DNA of 46,883 nt. It comes from JBIKVP01 sp044356745. GTDB lineage: Bacteria; Pseudomonadota; Alphaproteobacteria; Rhizobiales; Beijerinckiaceae. The translations under genes were made by a program, and so were the position numbers. The DNA lies in the NCBI GenBank assembly GCA_044356745.1, contig JBIKVP010000008.1:1-46883 (forward strand). The letters run 5' to 3'. The notes beneath the pieces are model-generated. The model had not been told where the DNA came from, did not search any database, and saw only the letters and a program-made list of their open reading frames with translations. How positions within the stretch are numbered: the first letter of the stretch is position 1; the number at the start of each line of letters is the position of its first letter. Positions 7,550 to 16,187 of this stretch are shown piece by piece.

Positions 7550-8191
7550 TTATATCTCCAAAATTGTATATTTGAGCCTGACGTGGGCGTGAATAATGCG
7601 CTCTAAAACGCAGCGCAGCCCTTCAAACGGATCGCAGCGAATGATCTGACTGGCTTCATAACAACCCGCCTCAGCTTGCAAGGTAACGGGCTGATAAGCG
7701 GGTGATGTGTTGGTTTTGATGATGATGATCAGCGAGCCGTTTTCGGTATACTGCCCCACAGGATCAAGACCAGTCTCAATGCATCCAGCCTCACCACCAC
7801 AGCCAAACGTTGAACAATCAATGTCCCAGCCGATGCTTAAAGCGATGCTTTTGAGATAGTCACACGTTGCCCCGCCTTGTGCTGATACCTTGACGCATAA
7901 ATCCGCGAACGGATCGCACGCATCAGGCAAGCCATAATCAGCAAGCCACAAATCGTTTGTTTCGCTTTGTGTTTTGCAAAAAAACTCTTCGCGCAGCGCA
8001 CAAAGGCGTTGATGCAGAAAATAAAACGGCTCTGTCACCGCTTGCCAAAAGCGATAGATGACAGACGTTTGCGCAGGAAAGCCGTCATTATTACCCCAGA
8101 TGCGGCCTTGAGGGATCAGATGCAGCGCTGAGCGCGTCAAATCATCGTGTGTCGGGCAATAAAACGGAGGGCGTTTTTGCGAACAACTCAT
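7550..8191 (-). CDS. YmfQ-like (DUF2313, Mu gp48-like) baseplate protein
   Basis: 213 residues from the ATG at 8191, four bases after the stop of the baseplate J gene; a TTG nine codons upstream would overlap that gene. Family marks are DDLTRSALHLIPQGRIW near the start and QSETNDLWLADYGLPDACDP in the middle. The gene order gp47-gp48-fibre is that of Mu and Mu-like tails. It is thought to bridge baseplate wedge and fibre. The protein is unusually rich in Cys (about ten), mostly in the C-terminal half. Confidence 0.85.
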   Translation of the reverse strand: MSCSQKRPPFYCPTHDDLTRSALHLIPQGRIWGNNDGFPAQTSVIYRFWQAVTEPFYFLHQRLCALREEFFCKTQSETNDLWLADYGLPDACDPFADLCVKVSAQGGATCDYLKSIALSIGWDIDCSTFGCGGEAGCIETGLDPVGQYTENGSLIIIIKTNTSPAYQPVTLQAEAGCYEASQIIRCDPFEGLRCVLERIIHAHVRLKYTILEI

Positions 8192-8195
8192 GGCA

Positions 8196-9296
8196 TCACG
8201 CGAATGTGACCGTGCCAAGCGTTGGCACGTTTCCAGCCGTAATCACCACATCCGCCGAGGGAAGCGTGAGCGTGTGGCGCTCTTCACCCGTGGCGTTGGC
8301 GATTGCTTGCCAAAGCCAAGACCTAGAAAATGTAAATGGTGTCGCAAGATACGGCATAGAGGCATGACCACTATCAACACCCGCAACGCGACCTAAGCGC
8401 CGGATTGCCGCCGCCAATTCAGCACGAACCGCGTTTTGTGTTGCGGCATTACTCGGCTCTAAGCCTGTGATCGTGATATTAATGGGTTGTGCTGTTGGTG
8501 CAGCCACTGTCAGTTGCGCCGTTGCGGGTTTAAAGAGCTGAATATACTCACGCACCCGCGTTACATCCCCCGCTAAAGGCACGCCGTTGGCGTAGGCATC
8601 ATCCATCATAAACAGCACGCGCACCGTACCCGCGCCTTGCCACAAGCGCTCGACAAACACCCGCGTGACGCTTGGAACTTCCGACCCCCACATCACATAA
8701 TCAGCAGCCGATCCCCCGTGAGGTGGGTTGCGCAAACGAAATAAAATACGTGCGCGATAGCTTTCATCGTCTTCAACATCAGCACCAAGCGTCATTCCGC
8801 CTGAGCCAATCACCGCCGTTGCTGTACCTGTTACGCCTGACGTGATCGTGAGCGAAGCACCCGCATCGTTAAGCCCTGCTTGACCCGCGATAACCGCAAC
8901 GGCTGGCACATCCAGCGCACCCGATGAAAGCGTCGCAACCGCGATTGTGGCGGTATATTGCGCCCCGTCAGAGCGCTGAAACAATGCCCCAGCCGCTACA
9001 CTTACAGCGCCCGTGCATGTGAGCGTGATGATCCCAGATGCAGGGCTGGCAGGGCGACGCGCAATGCCGTATTGCTCACCATGCCGATCAAGGTTTTCGC
9101 TGTCCGCTGTGGTGACAAAACGTTGCTTTGCAATGTAATCTGCAAAGCCAAAAACCTCATGCGTCATTCCAGCAACCACTTTTGCAGTGGGCGCAATGTT
9201 ATTCGGCCACAGCCATGCATCCGTTCCTGGCAAGAACGAACGAAATGCGTCACGCGCACGTTCCAAAAGGTTTGGAAGCGATGGAATAGTAAACAT
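8196..9296 (-). CDS. Baseplate J-like protein (Mu gp47)
   Basis: 366 residues from the ATG at 9296 (MFTIPSLPNL); the longer open frame upstream overlaps the previous gene and lacks its own site. It carries the baseplate_J pattern: NLDRHGEQYGIARRPASPAS, then GAVSVAAGALFQRSDGAQYT, and the DDESYRARILFRLRNPPHGG motif, followed by YVMWGSEVPSVTRVFV. It builds the baseplate wedge around the tail tip, working with the gp46 and gp48 homologues on either side. Confidence 0.92.
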   Translation of the reverse strand: MFTIPSLPNLLERARDAFRSFLPGTDAWLWPNNIAPTAKVVAGMTHEVFGFADYIAKQRFVTTADSENLDRHGEQYGIARRPASPASGIITLTCTGAVSVAAGALFQRSDGAQYTATIAVATLSSGALDVPAVAVIAGQAGLNDAGASLTITSGVTGTATAVIGSGGMTLGADVEDDESYRARILFRLRNPPHGGSAADYVMWGSEVPSVTRVFVERLWQGAGTVRVLFMMDDAYANGVPLAGDVTRVREYIQLFKPATAQLTVAAPTAQPINITITGLEPSNAATQNAVRAELAAAIRRLGRVAGVDSGHASMPYLATPFTFSRSWLWQAIANATGEERHTLTLPSADVVITAGNVPTLGTVTFA

Positions 9297-9315
9297 GCGT
9301 TCAAAAATCCAAAAG

Positions 9316-9867
9316 TTAAGAAACGGGCGAGATTTGATCCCACAAACTTTGAAAGCGCTCGTCATAAACAAGCTTGCCGTCACGTCCATAAAGACGGATC
9401 AGCATTTCAAGGCGGTTTTTGAGGCTGTTTGCCGTGGCCTCGACCTCAATTTTTGAAACAACTTGTTGCTGGAGAAGCGGAAAAAGCGCCTCTTGCGCAA
9501 ATGCGATTGCCCATTGTTCCGTTGACGAGTCGAGCGGCGCACGCTGCAAAAGCCAGAGCAGTGAGCCAAGCGGCGCTTCGCCCAGATCAGTCCTCACATC
9601 AATGCCATCACCCCACCAGCCGCGAGGATCATCTCCCGCGAGATAGCGCAAGGGGTGCTCATCAGGCACGCGCCTGTCGGTAAAGAGCGCGAGCAAAACC
9701 GCCGTGTGAATGGCTTTTGTGGCCTTCAAACCACCACGATTCAGTTTTTCATCGCTACCCGCAAGCGCCCAATCGCCTTGGCCTTCAAGCGGATTCCATA
9801 CGCTGTCCCACAGAAGAGACGGCTGATCGCCACACCCCTCATTGAGACGGTATGTTAAAACTGACAT
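9316..9867 (-). CDS. Mu gp46-like baseplate wedge protein
   Basis: 183 residues. It has the gp46 family look: LTDRRV-DEHPLR, DDPRGWWGDGIDV, GSLLWLLQR, FAQEALFPLLQQQVVSKIEV and a LRLYGRDG-type end. The gp46 family is the phage analogue of the T4 gp25/XkdS wedge components. It lies between the spike (gp45) and baseplate J genes, in the standard Mu order. Confidence 0.9.
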   Translation of the reverse strand: MSVLTYRLNEGCGDQPSLLWDSVWNPLEGQGDWALAGSDEKLNRGGLKATKAIHTAVLLALFTDRRVPDEHPLRYLAGDDPRGWWGDGIDVRTDLGEAPLGSLLWLLQRAPLDSSTEQWAIAFAQEALFPLLQQQVVSKIEVEATANSLKNRLEMLIRLYGRDGKLVYDERFQSLWDQISPVS

Positions 9868-9882
9868 GATAAAACCTTGTGT

Positions 9883-10392
9883 TTATGGGTTGGGGACGTT
9901 GGTATTTGCCCCGCCCGGGGTCACGCCTGAATGCGTGTGTGTTTTGCCGATGTCCTTACCGTCGTGCTCGACGCGTATGCCGTTAATTATCAGCCCAGCC
10001 GCATTGATCGTGAGCGTCGTGCCACCTGCTTGAATGACAATCTCAGTTGAATGGATTATGCGCGTGCGTGGTTGAACAACGGAAACGATGTTGCCCGTGT
10101 GATCATAGATTGCACTTCCACCCACGCCGATGTTTTTTGGGCGCAAATCTTCGCTTTCAAGCCCCAAAAGAACCGCGCGATCAGAGCGACCGCCAAGGTT
10201 TGCAATAAGCCCAACCGCGCCAACAACAGGCGTGGACGTAAACCCGTGCGTTTGGTATCGATAAACGTCGCGCAGCTCTTCACCTGAAAGACCTTTGACG
10301 CGCACACGCTGTTGGCCTTTTGCGTCATCCACCTCAACAAGCGTTGCACGCCGCAGCATGTTTTTAATGGCTGCGTCGCTCTCATCACTCAT
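9883..10392 (-). CDS. Baseplate spike protein (Mu gp45 / gpV-like)
   Basis: 169 residues. The N-terminal OB-like part contains VRVKGLSGEELRDV and HGFTSTPVVGAVGLIANLGG. A repetitive beta section follows (TEIVIQAGGTTLTINAAGLI), and the C-terminus has KTHTHSGV with the His-x-His pair that binds iron at the apex of membrane-piercing spikes. It forms the trimeric central needle that punctures the outer membrane on contraction. Confidence 0.9.
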   Translation of the reverse strand: MSDESDAAIKNMLRRATLVEVDDAKGQQRVRVKGLSGEELRDVYRYQTHGFTSTPVVGAVGLIANLGGRSDRAVLLGLESEDLRPKNIGVGGSAIYDHTGNIVSVVQPRTRIIHSTEIVIQAGGTTLTINAAGLIINGIRVEHDGKDIGKTHTHSGVTPGGANTNVPNP

Positions 10393-10448
10393 GCTTTAAT
10401 CCGCTTCAACTTATCCAAAAACCGCACCCCACTTTTTGGGTTAAAGCG

Positions 10449-11510
10449 TTATTCCGCCTCGCTATCGTCCTGCTTCCAAGCCTCGCCTGATTTGGCTGCT
10501 TTGCTCGTTTTTCCGCCATAGGTGCGTGGATCGACAAGCGAGAGTTTCGCAGTCGTCCCGCCTGAATCCTGCCCGAATGCAATACTCTCAATGAGCATAT
10601 CTTGCGTGATGTAAAGGAATGGCGATTGCACCCAGATCAAGCGGTTTGGCTGCCACAATTCACCCGAATCATCACGCCACCCCTGCATGGTGATGGATGC
10701 TTTGAGACTTGCACCCGCCGCACGATCACGCCGCCCTTTAGCGCGTTTTTTTGCCTTGTCTTTTGTGGTGTCGTCATCCTGAATAATGATAATCGGACGA
10801 TTGCGCCCCACACCTGCATCACGGGCAATGGCCTCAATCTCAAGCGATTGCGCCCCGCTTCCCGATGCTTTTTGACCCTTCACAATATATTTTGAATGCC
10901 GATTGCTAAAATTGTGGTTCGCTTCACCCGAAAGCAGGTTCACACCCTCAATGATCGCTCCAGCATGGCGCTTCGTGCCAGCCTTCGTGATCTTGAGCGA
11001 ACCATCTGCTTCACCCATGAGCGTCAAGCCTTGTGATCGTGCTTGCTTTTCCAGCACACGAAACACGCTCTCGCCTTGCGTGATCTGATAAAACTCAATC
11101 TGCTCGAGGCTCTGATCTGTGGTGATCCCCACACCCGCCTGATCAAGCTCTTTTCCAATCTCTTGCAGGTTTTTCTTGTCGAAACGCCCTGTTTTATGCT
11201 CAGCTGATGAATCAATCAAATCAGCGCTTTTCGAGCGTCCCGCAATGTTGACTTGCGCCGTGTCTTTGCTGAGCGATGGATTATATTCATCCACATAGCC
11301 CTTGCAGATCAGATCGCTACCCGCATAAATCTCAATCAACGTGCCCGCTTTAAACGTCCAAGCCGTGGCAATTGCACCCGCTTCAGCCGCAACTTCCAAC
11401 CGAAACGAACGCGCCGCTTCATTCATGGCCGCACTGATCTGGACGCGAGTCCACGCGCTATAGCGCTTCCCGCCCGCTACAACGGTGATGACTTCCTGTT
11501 GTCCTGACAT
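10449..11510 (-). CDS. Baseplate hub protein (Mu gp44-like, gpD/gp27 family)
   Basis: 353 residues from the ATG at 11510; the stop of the preceding gene lies five bases upstream. It begins SGQQEVITVVAGGKRYSAWT and has the hub pattern RVQISAAMNEAARSFRLEV, FKAGTLIEIYAGSDLICKGY, and VFRVLEKQARSQGLTLMGEA, followed by a basic segment (KDKAKKRAKGRRDRA) and an acid tail. Proteins of this family form the hub above the spike, coupling tube and baseplate. Confidence 0.87.
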   Translation of the reverse strand: MSGQQEVITVVAGGKRYSAWTRVQISAAMNEAARSFRLEVAAEAGAIATAWTFKAGTLIEIYAGSDLICKGYVDEYNPSLSKDTAQVNIAGRSKSADLIDSSAEHKTGRFDKKNLQEIGKELDQAGVGITTDQSLEQIEFYQITQGESVFRVLEKQARSQGLTLMGEADGSLKITKAGTKRHAGAIIEGVNLLSGEANHNFSNRHSKYIVKGQKASGSGAQSLEIEAIARDAGVGRNRPIIIIQDDDTTKDKAKKRAKGRRDRAAGASLKASITMQGWRDDSGELWQPNRLIWVQSPFLYITQDMLIESIAFGQDSGGTTAKLSLVDPRTYGGKTSKAAKSGEAWKQDDSEAE

Positions 11511-11514
11511 AAGA

Positions 11515-12723
11515 TTATCGCGCCAAAGCCTCAAAGGTGAGCGGCATAAAAGCAGGGTGCGGCACGTTGTTTCGTGCCACAAGCTCCCCAGCCCTTAACG
11601 GATCAGCATAAAGCCGCCATGCGTGACGGATTGCGGGTAATGGCGCATTGGCCTTGACCTCAATCACGGGAGCAAGATCAACGATTGTGCGCGTGAAGAA
11701 ATCCATCACCAAGCCGCGCAACGTGGACAGATCACGGAATAAAGCCGCGTATTCTGCCCCTATCGTCATATTCATCTCATATTCAAAGCGCATCGCGGCA
11801 AGCGCACGCGCATTGATTCCTTGAGGGCGATCCGTATACGTGCGGCGGATCACGCCATCAGCATAAGCCGCCATCAGCGCCATGCGCACGCAAAGCCGCA
11901 CAGTGTTGATATTGGCGCTTTCTCGCTGCGTATAAATCGGATCAAACCCGCGAATAATCACGGGCGGAAATTGATCGAGAAGCGGCGCAATCACATCAGA
12001 TGCACTCGCATCGGGCAAACCATCATTCAGTGCCAGTGTCGCATCAAAAAAGCGCGTCACAAACTGTGTGTCAGCGCCGCTCACACGGCTCAGCATGGAA
12101 GGCGCGTCATCAAAAAACGTGATCAACGTGTCACGCAAAGAGGCGCTCACCACAGGATCAACAGGGGCAGAAACACGCACGGTTTCCAAAACACTGAGCG
12201 CATTTTCAATTTCAGAAACACCTGATTCCACAACAAAATCAGGCTGATCTTTTGTAAAGCTCAATACCTGAAACGCCGCGCTTGCCGAAGCCGCAAGCGT
12301 GTTCGCAAAGCTGATGACCTGCTGTTGAATAAAGCCACTCGACACAAGCGCCGTTGCTGCACCTTCGCGCAAAAACTTGAGCGAAAACGCAATATAGCCC
12401 AATTTGTCTTTATCGAATGAGCGATCAAATGACTGGCACACCACCATGATTGCGCCATTGACAGGCAGCACAAGCAGCCCCGCGCCACGTTGTGCGCACG
12501 TGGCGAGAAGCGCTTGCCCTTGGCTATCGGCAAAGTCGTTAGCGATATACGCCGTCACCTCGTAAGAGCGGATCCCCTCGCCCAAATCCTCATGGAACGG
12601 ATCATCCCGCATCGGGAATTCATGGCTCACAATACGCCGCGATCCACCCTCTTTGTCACTCTGGACGTAAAACGGCACACCCTTATAGCTTGCCGGCCAT
12701 AAGGTTTTTGACCAGTCGCGCAT
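11515..12723 (-). CDS. DNA circularisation / Mu gp43-like tail protein
   Basis: 402 residues from the ATG at 12723 with an AGGA site upstream. The N-terminus matches the DNA_circ_N pattern: WSKTLWPASYKGVPFYV, then GSRRIVSHEFPMRD and LGEGIRSYEVTAYI, KLGYIAFSLKFLREG. In Mu this is gene 43 (N), a structural tail protein between tape measure and hub; the circularisation name is historical. The gene is separated from the tape measure gene by a divergent cargo gene. Confidence 0.88.
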   Translation of the reverse strand: MRDWSKTLWPASYKGVPFYVQSDKEGGSRRIVSHEFPMRDDPFHEDLGEGIRSYEVTAYIANDFADSQGQALLATCAQRGAGLLVLPVNGAIMVVCQSFDRSFDKDKLGYIAFSLKFLREGAATALVSSGFIQQQVISFANTLAASASAAFQVLSFTKDQPDFVVESGVSEIENALSVLETVRVSAPVDPVVSASLRDTLITFFDDAPSMLSRVSGADTQFVTRFFDATLALNDGLPDASASDVIAPLLDQFPPVIIRGFDPIYTQRESANINTVRLCVRMALMAAYADGVIRRTYTDRPQGINARALAAMRFEYEMNMTIGAEYAALFRDLSTLRGLVMDFFTRTIVDLAPVIEVKANAPLPAIRHAWRLYADPLRAGELVARNNVPHPAFMPLTFEALAR

Positions 12724-12751
12724 ATTCAAAGGAATCCTGTTTTAATTTGTC

Positions 12752-12802
12752 GTGACTTTTGCCGCTTGAAATGTATGATCTCCCGCAACTTCAACGGGAG
12801 AT
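12752..12802 (+). promoter_or_regulatory. Promoter with 8-bp palindromic operator for secreted moron 1
   Basis: GTGACT (12752-12757), a 16-bp spacer and TATGAT (12774-12779) make a plausible promoter pointing to the gene at 12809. A perfect palindrome, ATCTCCCG (12778-12785), nine bases, CGGGAGAT (12795-12802), covers the -10 edge and the predicted start site, so it could be an operator. The right arm also holds the likely ribosome site (GGGAG), so in a longer transcript the same palindrome would hide it. Confidence 0.45.
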
Positions 12803-12808
12803 GTTCAC

Positions 12809-13192
12809 ATGCGTACTTTCATTTTAACAATCGCCTTGTGTCTTTCATCGGCTGCTTTTGCCCAACAACATGCATCGGTTGCGGCATACGCTTTCGATGT
12901 GATCGCATCCCCAAAGGAATACGCTGGGAAACGTGTCAAAATCTATGGCTGCAAGCTTTACGGGGCAACCGCACAAAGTACTCTCTGTGCGGCGTTTTCC
13001 AAAAATGGCGAGCAAATTGGTAATATTGTTTTAGACGCAGAAACAATGTCAAAAGAGCAGCGCATTAAGTTAATCAACGAATGTGCTGGTAATAACGAGC
13101 GGACTAGCTGCAACAACAAAATTGTCACAGGGCGGGTAAACAATATTTATGGTCTTTATGTAAGAGTGACTAAGGTTGAGGTGGATTGGTAA
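12809..13192 (+). CDS. Secreted moron protein 1, paralogue of 30993-31391
   Basis: 127 residues with a clear Sec signal (MRTFILTIALCLSSAAFAQ, cleavage after AFA). The mature part holds FDVIASPKEYAGKRVKIYGC, four Cys, GNIVLDAETMSKEQRIKL and ECAG, with a beta-rich end. The layout SPKEY-GKRVK-YGC...C...GNI-D--SK--R-K---ECAG...CN is shared with the protein at 30993. It stands alone on the plus strand between the tape measure and gp43 genes with its own promoter, the mark of a lysogen-expressed cargo gene. A small OB-fold-type periplasmic domain is possible. Function unknown. Confidence 0.82.
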   Translation: MRTFILTIALCLSSAAFAQQHASVAAYAFDVIASPKEYAGKRVKIYGCKLYGATAQSTLCAAFSKNGEQIGNIVLDAETMSKEQRIKLINECAGNNERTSCNNKIVTGRVNNIYGLYVRVTKVEVDW

Positions 13193-13210
13193 CTATACTT
13201 GATGGGCGCG

Positions 13211-15325
13211 TCACCGCGCCACTTCTGGCATTGTAACACCCGTTGAACCTGCGCCATTTCCTGTATTGGCGCGGATTGCACCTTCTGCTCTTGACGTGGT
13301 GTTTTTGGCTTGTTCAACAACCCTGAGTAATTCTGACGATGCTTCAACTTTAAAGATTGATGTAATATTCACATCGGCCTTACCTTCAAGTTGCGCTTTA
13401 ACCTGATCAGGCTTGACCGTTGCTTCAATTTTTCCACCACTAAAGATCGATTCAATGTTTTTAAGTGTTGGAGCAAGGTCAACAGGGCGCTGTGGTGGCG
13501 CTGGGTATGGGGCTGGCATAGCGGGGCTTTTATACCCACCATCTAACCCACCATACCCAATGCTGTTGTATTTTTGGCCGTTCTCGCCTGTTACACTCAT
13601 TTGAGACGGGGTTGAATGAAAATTCCCGTAAATTTGACGACCTTTAAAGCTTTGGTTGACACCAAGCCCTTGAATGCTGCGCTGTTGCTCACGCACATCA
13701 CCCCATTGCTTTTCTTTTGCAAGCATTTGATCGCGCACGCTCATTGCATCATTAAAAGCGGCAAGCGCTTCATCAAAAAGCTTTTTCTTTTCATCAAATT
13801 CAGCTTTTGTTTTTTGATACAGTGGCGCTTTTTCAGTCCATCCTGATTGACGCATACGCTGATCGCGTTCAGCAAGTGCGTCATATTCTTTTTTAGCAAT
13901 ACTGACGGCTTTTTTGAGACGATCATAATAATCAATCGTTTTCTCGTGGTTTTTGTTTTTATTGTATTCATCAAAGGCTTGATCGGCGGGCATATCAGAG
14001 TTGATGCCGTAGGCGAGAGTGTTTCTTAAATGATTACCAACCTTGCTCCATGTTTTCGCATCGGAAAGCTTTTGCAGTGTGTTTGTCAGCCCTTCCAATA
14101 AGGGGACAGCGGGAATAGAAAGCGACTCACCAAGTTGGTTTGTAAATTTAGACCACGATCCAGAGAGTCTATCCACGCCCGTTTTACTGTCCTCAAGTAC
14201 GCGCTTAAGGTTACTCTCAACCGTACCGCCCGAATCTTTAAGAATATCCATAAGCCTTTCAACAGCGCCCTTTTGCGATAAAAGAGCACGCATCCCTGTT
14301 GATACTTGCATATCTGAAAAGAGTTGTGGGATTTTTGAAAGATCACCTTTCATGGCTTTGTCAGATAATTCGACAAAAAAGCTTAAAAGATTTTTACCTT
14401 CTTTTCTCGCCCCTGCCATTTCTTTTCGCAAATCAATGCCAAATTTTTTAAATTTATTGGCTGTTTCCTCTGATTCCATCTTCTGATAAACGTTTTTCAA
14501 TGCATTTGCGGCTTCTTCAGCAGACCCCGTTTGATTGCGGATAACCTGAAGCATCGCAACGGTTTGGCTGAGTCCTTCCTGCCCTTTAAGCCCTACAGCC
14601 GCACCTGATGGAGCGAGTGAGGGCAAATATTGAGCCATATCTTTAAGCTCAAACTTACCTTCCTGACCGCCCTTGACCATAATATCAAAGGCATTCTGCA
14701 TCTCTTTCGCTGTTATCTTAAAAGCATCCCCAACAGCACCAGCCGTATTAGCAATATCAACAACTTCAGCACCAGAGGCTTGCGCAGTTGCTGCAACGGA
14801 TGGCATAAACTCTTGTATATCTTTAAGTTTACGCCCTTGTGCTGCGAGAGACTCGTACCCTCTTGTGATGCTATCTAAGGGCATAGCAACCTTATTCGCT
14901 AAAGCCTGCGCTTCTTGGCGCACCTTCACCATCTCTTCGCGGGATGCATTCGCCGTCAAGCCAAGACGGGTATAAGTGCGCTCAAGATCGGCATATTCGC
15001 GAACCGCAGACGCAGCCCCATAAGCAACACCAGCAGCACCAGCATAAGGCATAAGATCACGCGCCACTGAACCAGCCGCACCCATAGCAGCCATACCTGC
15101 CATAGGCATGTGACCCGATGCAGCACGACGGTAAGATGCGGCTTGATCTGCTTGCCTTTTAAGTTGCCCAATCAGGCGATTATGACCAGACGAGAGCTGG
15201 GGCGCTTGAATAGGTTTTTGAATTGTTCTGGATAAATCCATAAACTTTTTAGCGATTGACGCAAAAACACCGCCCGTTTTATCTTGAGCGGAAATAATCG
15301 CTTTTGCGTCAAGCACTTTAGCCAC
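13211..15325 (-). CDS. Tail tape measure protein
   Basis: 704 residues, starting at a GTG (15325) that overlaps the end of the frameshifted chaperone. The PhageMin_tail region is visible at about 105-330: YADLERTYTRLGLTANASRE, YESLAAQGRKLKDIQEFMPS, FDIMVKGGQEGKFELKDM, AQYLPSLAPSGAAVGLKG. Long helical and charged stretches follow, with a Pro/Tyr-rich break near 590. It sets the length of the contractile tail and is ejected with the DNA. It is short for a tape measure, implying a short tail of roughly 100 nm by the usual 1.5 angstrom per residue rule. Confidence 0.9.
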   Translation of the reverse strand: MAKVLDAKAIISAQDKTGGVFASIAKKFMDLSRTIQKPIQAPQLSSGHNRLIGQLKRQADQAASYRRAASGHMPMAGMAAMGAAGSVARDLMPYAGAAGVAYGAASAVREYADLERTYTRLGLTANASREEMVKVRQEAQALANKVAMPLDSITRGYESLAAQGRKLKDIQEFMPSVAATAQASGAEVVDIANTAGAVGDAFKITAKEMQNAFDIMVKGGQEGKFELKDMAQYLPSLAPSGAAVGLKGQEGLSQTVAMLQVIRNQTGSAEEAANALKNVYQKMESEETANKFKKFGIDLRKEMAGARKEGKNLLSFFVELSDKAMKGDLSKIPQLFSDMQVSTGMRALLSQKGAVERLMDILKDSGGTVESNLKRVLEDSKTGVDRLSGSWSKFTNQLGESLSIPAVPLLEGLTNTLQKLSDAKTWSKVGNHLRNTLAYGINSDMPADQAFDEYNKNKNHEKTIDYYDRLKKAVSIAKKEYDALAERDQRMRQSGWTEKAPLYQKTKAEFDEKKKLFDEALAAFNDAMSVRDQMLAKEKQWGDVREQQRSIQGLGVNQSFKGRQIYGNFHSTPSQMSVTGENGQKYNSIGYGGLDGGYKSPAMPAPYPAPPQRPVDLAPTLKNIESIFSGGKIEATVKPDQVKAQLEGKADVNITSIFKVEASSELLRVVEQAKNTTSRAEGAIRANTGNGAGSTGVTMPEVAR

Positions 15326-15754
15326 GGGTTTTTTCTTTCAAGATGCCATGCTTGATGGCCTGTTTGATCCAGTGATTAATTTCTGAAAGCCTCATGTTGC
15401 GAAGCGCGCCAACGTCAATGATTTTCAGATCGAAGATGAGGATTCTTGCGAGCGTTTCATATTCGCCATACGCGCCTGAAGAAAAAAATCGTTTACAGCC
15501 TCCTGCACTTGCATACCGTCTGCAAGCGAAAGCATATCCAGCTCAATCGGGGTGATGGAAATGAGCTTTTCAATAAGTGCAGATAAAGACTCTTTGTCTT
15601 TTGCCTCGCAATAAGACCCGTCTGGGTAGCGAATATAAACAAAAATATCGCCATGCTTGGCGAGTTCTTTGTATTTTGGCTCGCGAATTGTGACCTCATC
15701 AATCACCTTACCATGTGACGTGATTGGCGTATGGAGCTTAATCACCTTATCCAT
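15318..15754 (-). CDS. Tail assembly chaperone fusion made by -1 ribosomal frameshift
   Basis: The chaperone gene (15425-15754) contains a seven-T run on the minus strand (15482-15488) in the phase GAT TTT TTT, that is T TTT TTT, a classic slippery heptamer. A -1 shift there skips the stop at 15425 and reads on with SSGAYGEYETLARILIF, DLKIIDVGALRNMRLSEIN and HWIKQAIKHGILKEKTRG to a stop at 15318-15320, just overlapping the tape measure start. This copies the lambda gpG/gpGT and Mu 41/42 layouts. The fusion would bind tape measure through its extension and tube through the common N-terminus. Confidence 0.72.
15425..15754 (-). CDS. Tail assembly chaperone, short form (Mu gp41-like)
   Basis: 109 residues from the ATG at 15754, which overlaps the stop of the tube gene (TGATG). 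It shows the TAC/gp41 pattern: VIKLHTPITSHGKVIDEVTI, REPKYKELAKHGDI, then ELDMLSLADGMQVQEAVNDF. It lies between tube and tape measure genes as in Mu. It guides tube polymerisation around the tape measure protein and is absent from the virion in better-studied relatives. Its reading frame is extended by a likely programmed frameshift (15318-15754). Confidence 0.85.
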   Translation of the reverse strand: MDKVIKLHTPITSHGKVIDEVTIREPKYKELAKHGDIFVYIRYPDGSYCEAKDKESLSALIEKLISITPIELDMLSLADGMQVQEAVNDFFLQARMANMKRSQESSSSI

Positions 15755-16128
15755 CAACTATCTCCAAACACCTGATAAAGCGCGGAGGCGATTTGCAGCC
15801 CCGACACTTCACCGCTGGAGAGGTTGACGCTCGGACGACCCGTCACAATCGCATCTGTGAATTGATGCGTGCGGTTGGATGATTCCTCTTGAATGGTGAC
15901 ATTCAAGCCCGTTTGCCGCGTGATGTCCCAGCGCTCACCCTCTTCAAGCTGAAACGTCATTTCAGCGCTGAAGGGCATGTTTTTGCGCGTGGCGTAGACC
16001 GTGCCGTCCTGATTGGCCTCGGCGGTTGCCTCGAACGATGTGGGCATGAGGGTGATTTCACCACGCGCTTTATAAAGCGTCGTGCCGATTTTCACCTCAA
16101 TGCGCCCACCAAATGTGGAAATGGCCAT
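15754..16128 (-). CDS. Tail tube protein (Mu gpM-like)
   Basis: 124 residues, with the usual length of the family. Features: GGRIEVKIGTTLYKARGEIT, MPTSFEATAEANQDGTVYAT, PFSAEMTFQLEEG and a beta-rich second half. The order sheath-tube-chaperone-tape measure is diagnostic. It forms the hexameric rings of the rigid inner tube. A terminator-like hairpin lies between the sheath gene and this gene. Confidence 0.9.
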   Translation of the reverse strand: MAISTFGGRIEVKIGTTLYKARGEITLMPTSFEATAEANQDGTVYATRKNMPFSAEMTFQLEEGERWDITRQTGLNVTIQEESSNRTHQFTDAIVTGRPSVNLSSGEVSGLQIASALYQVFGDS

Positions 16129-16155
16129 GATTTAGCTCCCGATATGATGAAAGAA

Positions 16156-16187
16156 TGTAAAAAGCCGCGCGTTGCTTTAAGCGGCTT
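16156..16187 (-). terminator. Hairpin terminator/attenuator between sheath and tube genes
   Basis: On the minus strand AAGCCGC (16181-16187) and GCGGCTT (16162-16168) form a 7-bp stem that starts in the last codons of the sheath gene and is followed by T residues. Transcription must continue into the tube gene, so it is more likely a partial terminator or an RNA-processing hairpin. Confidence 0.5.
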
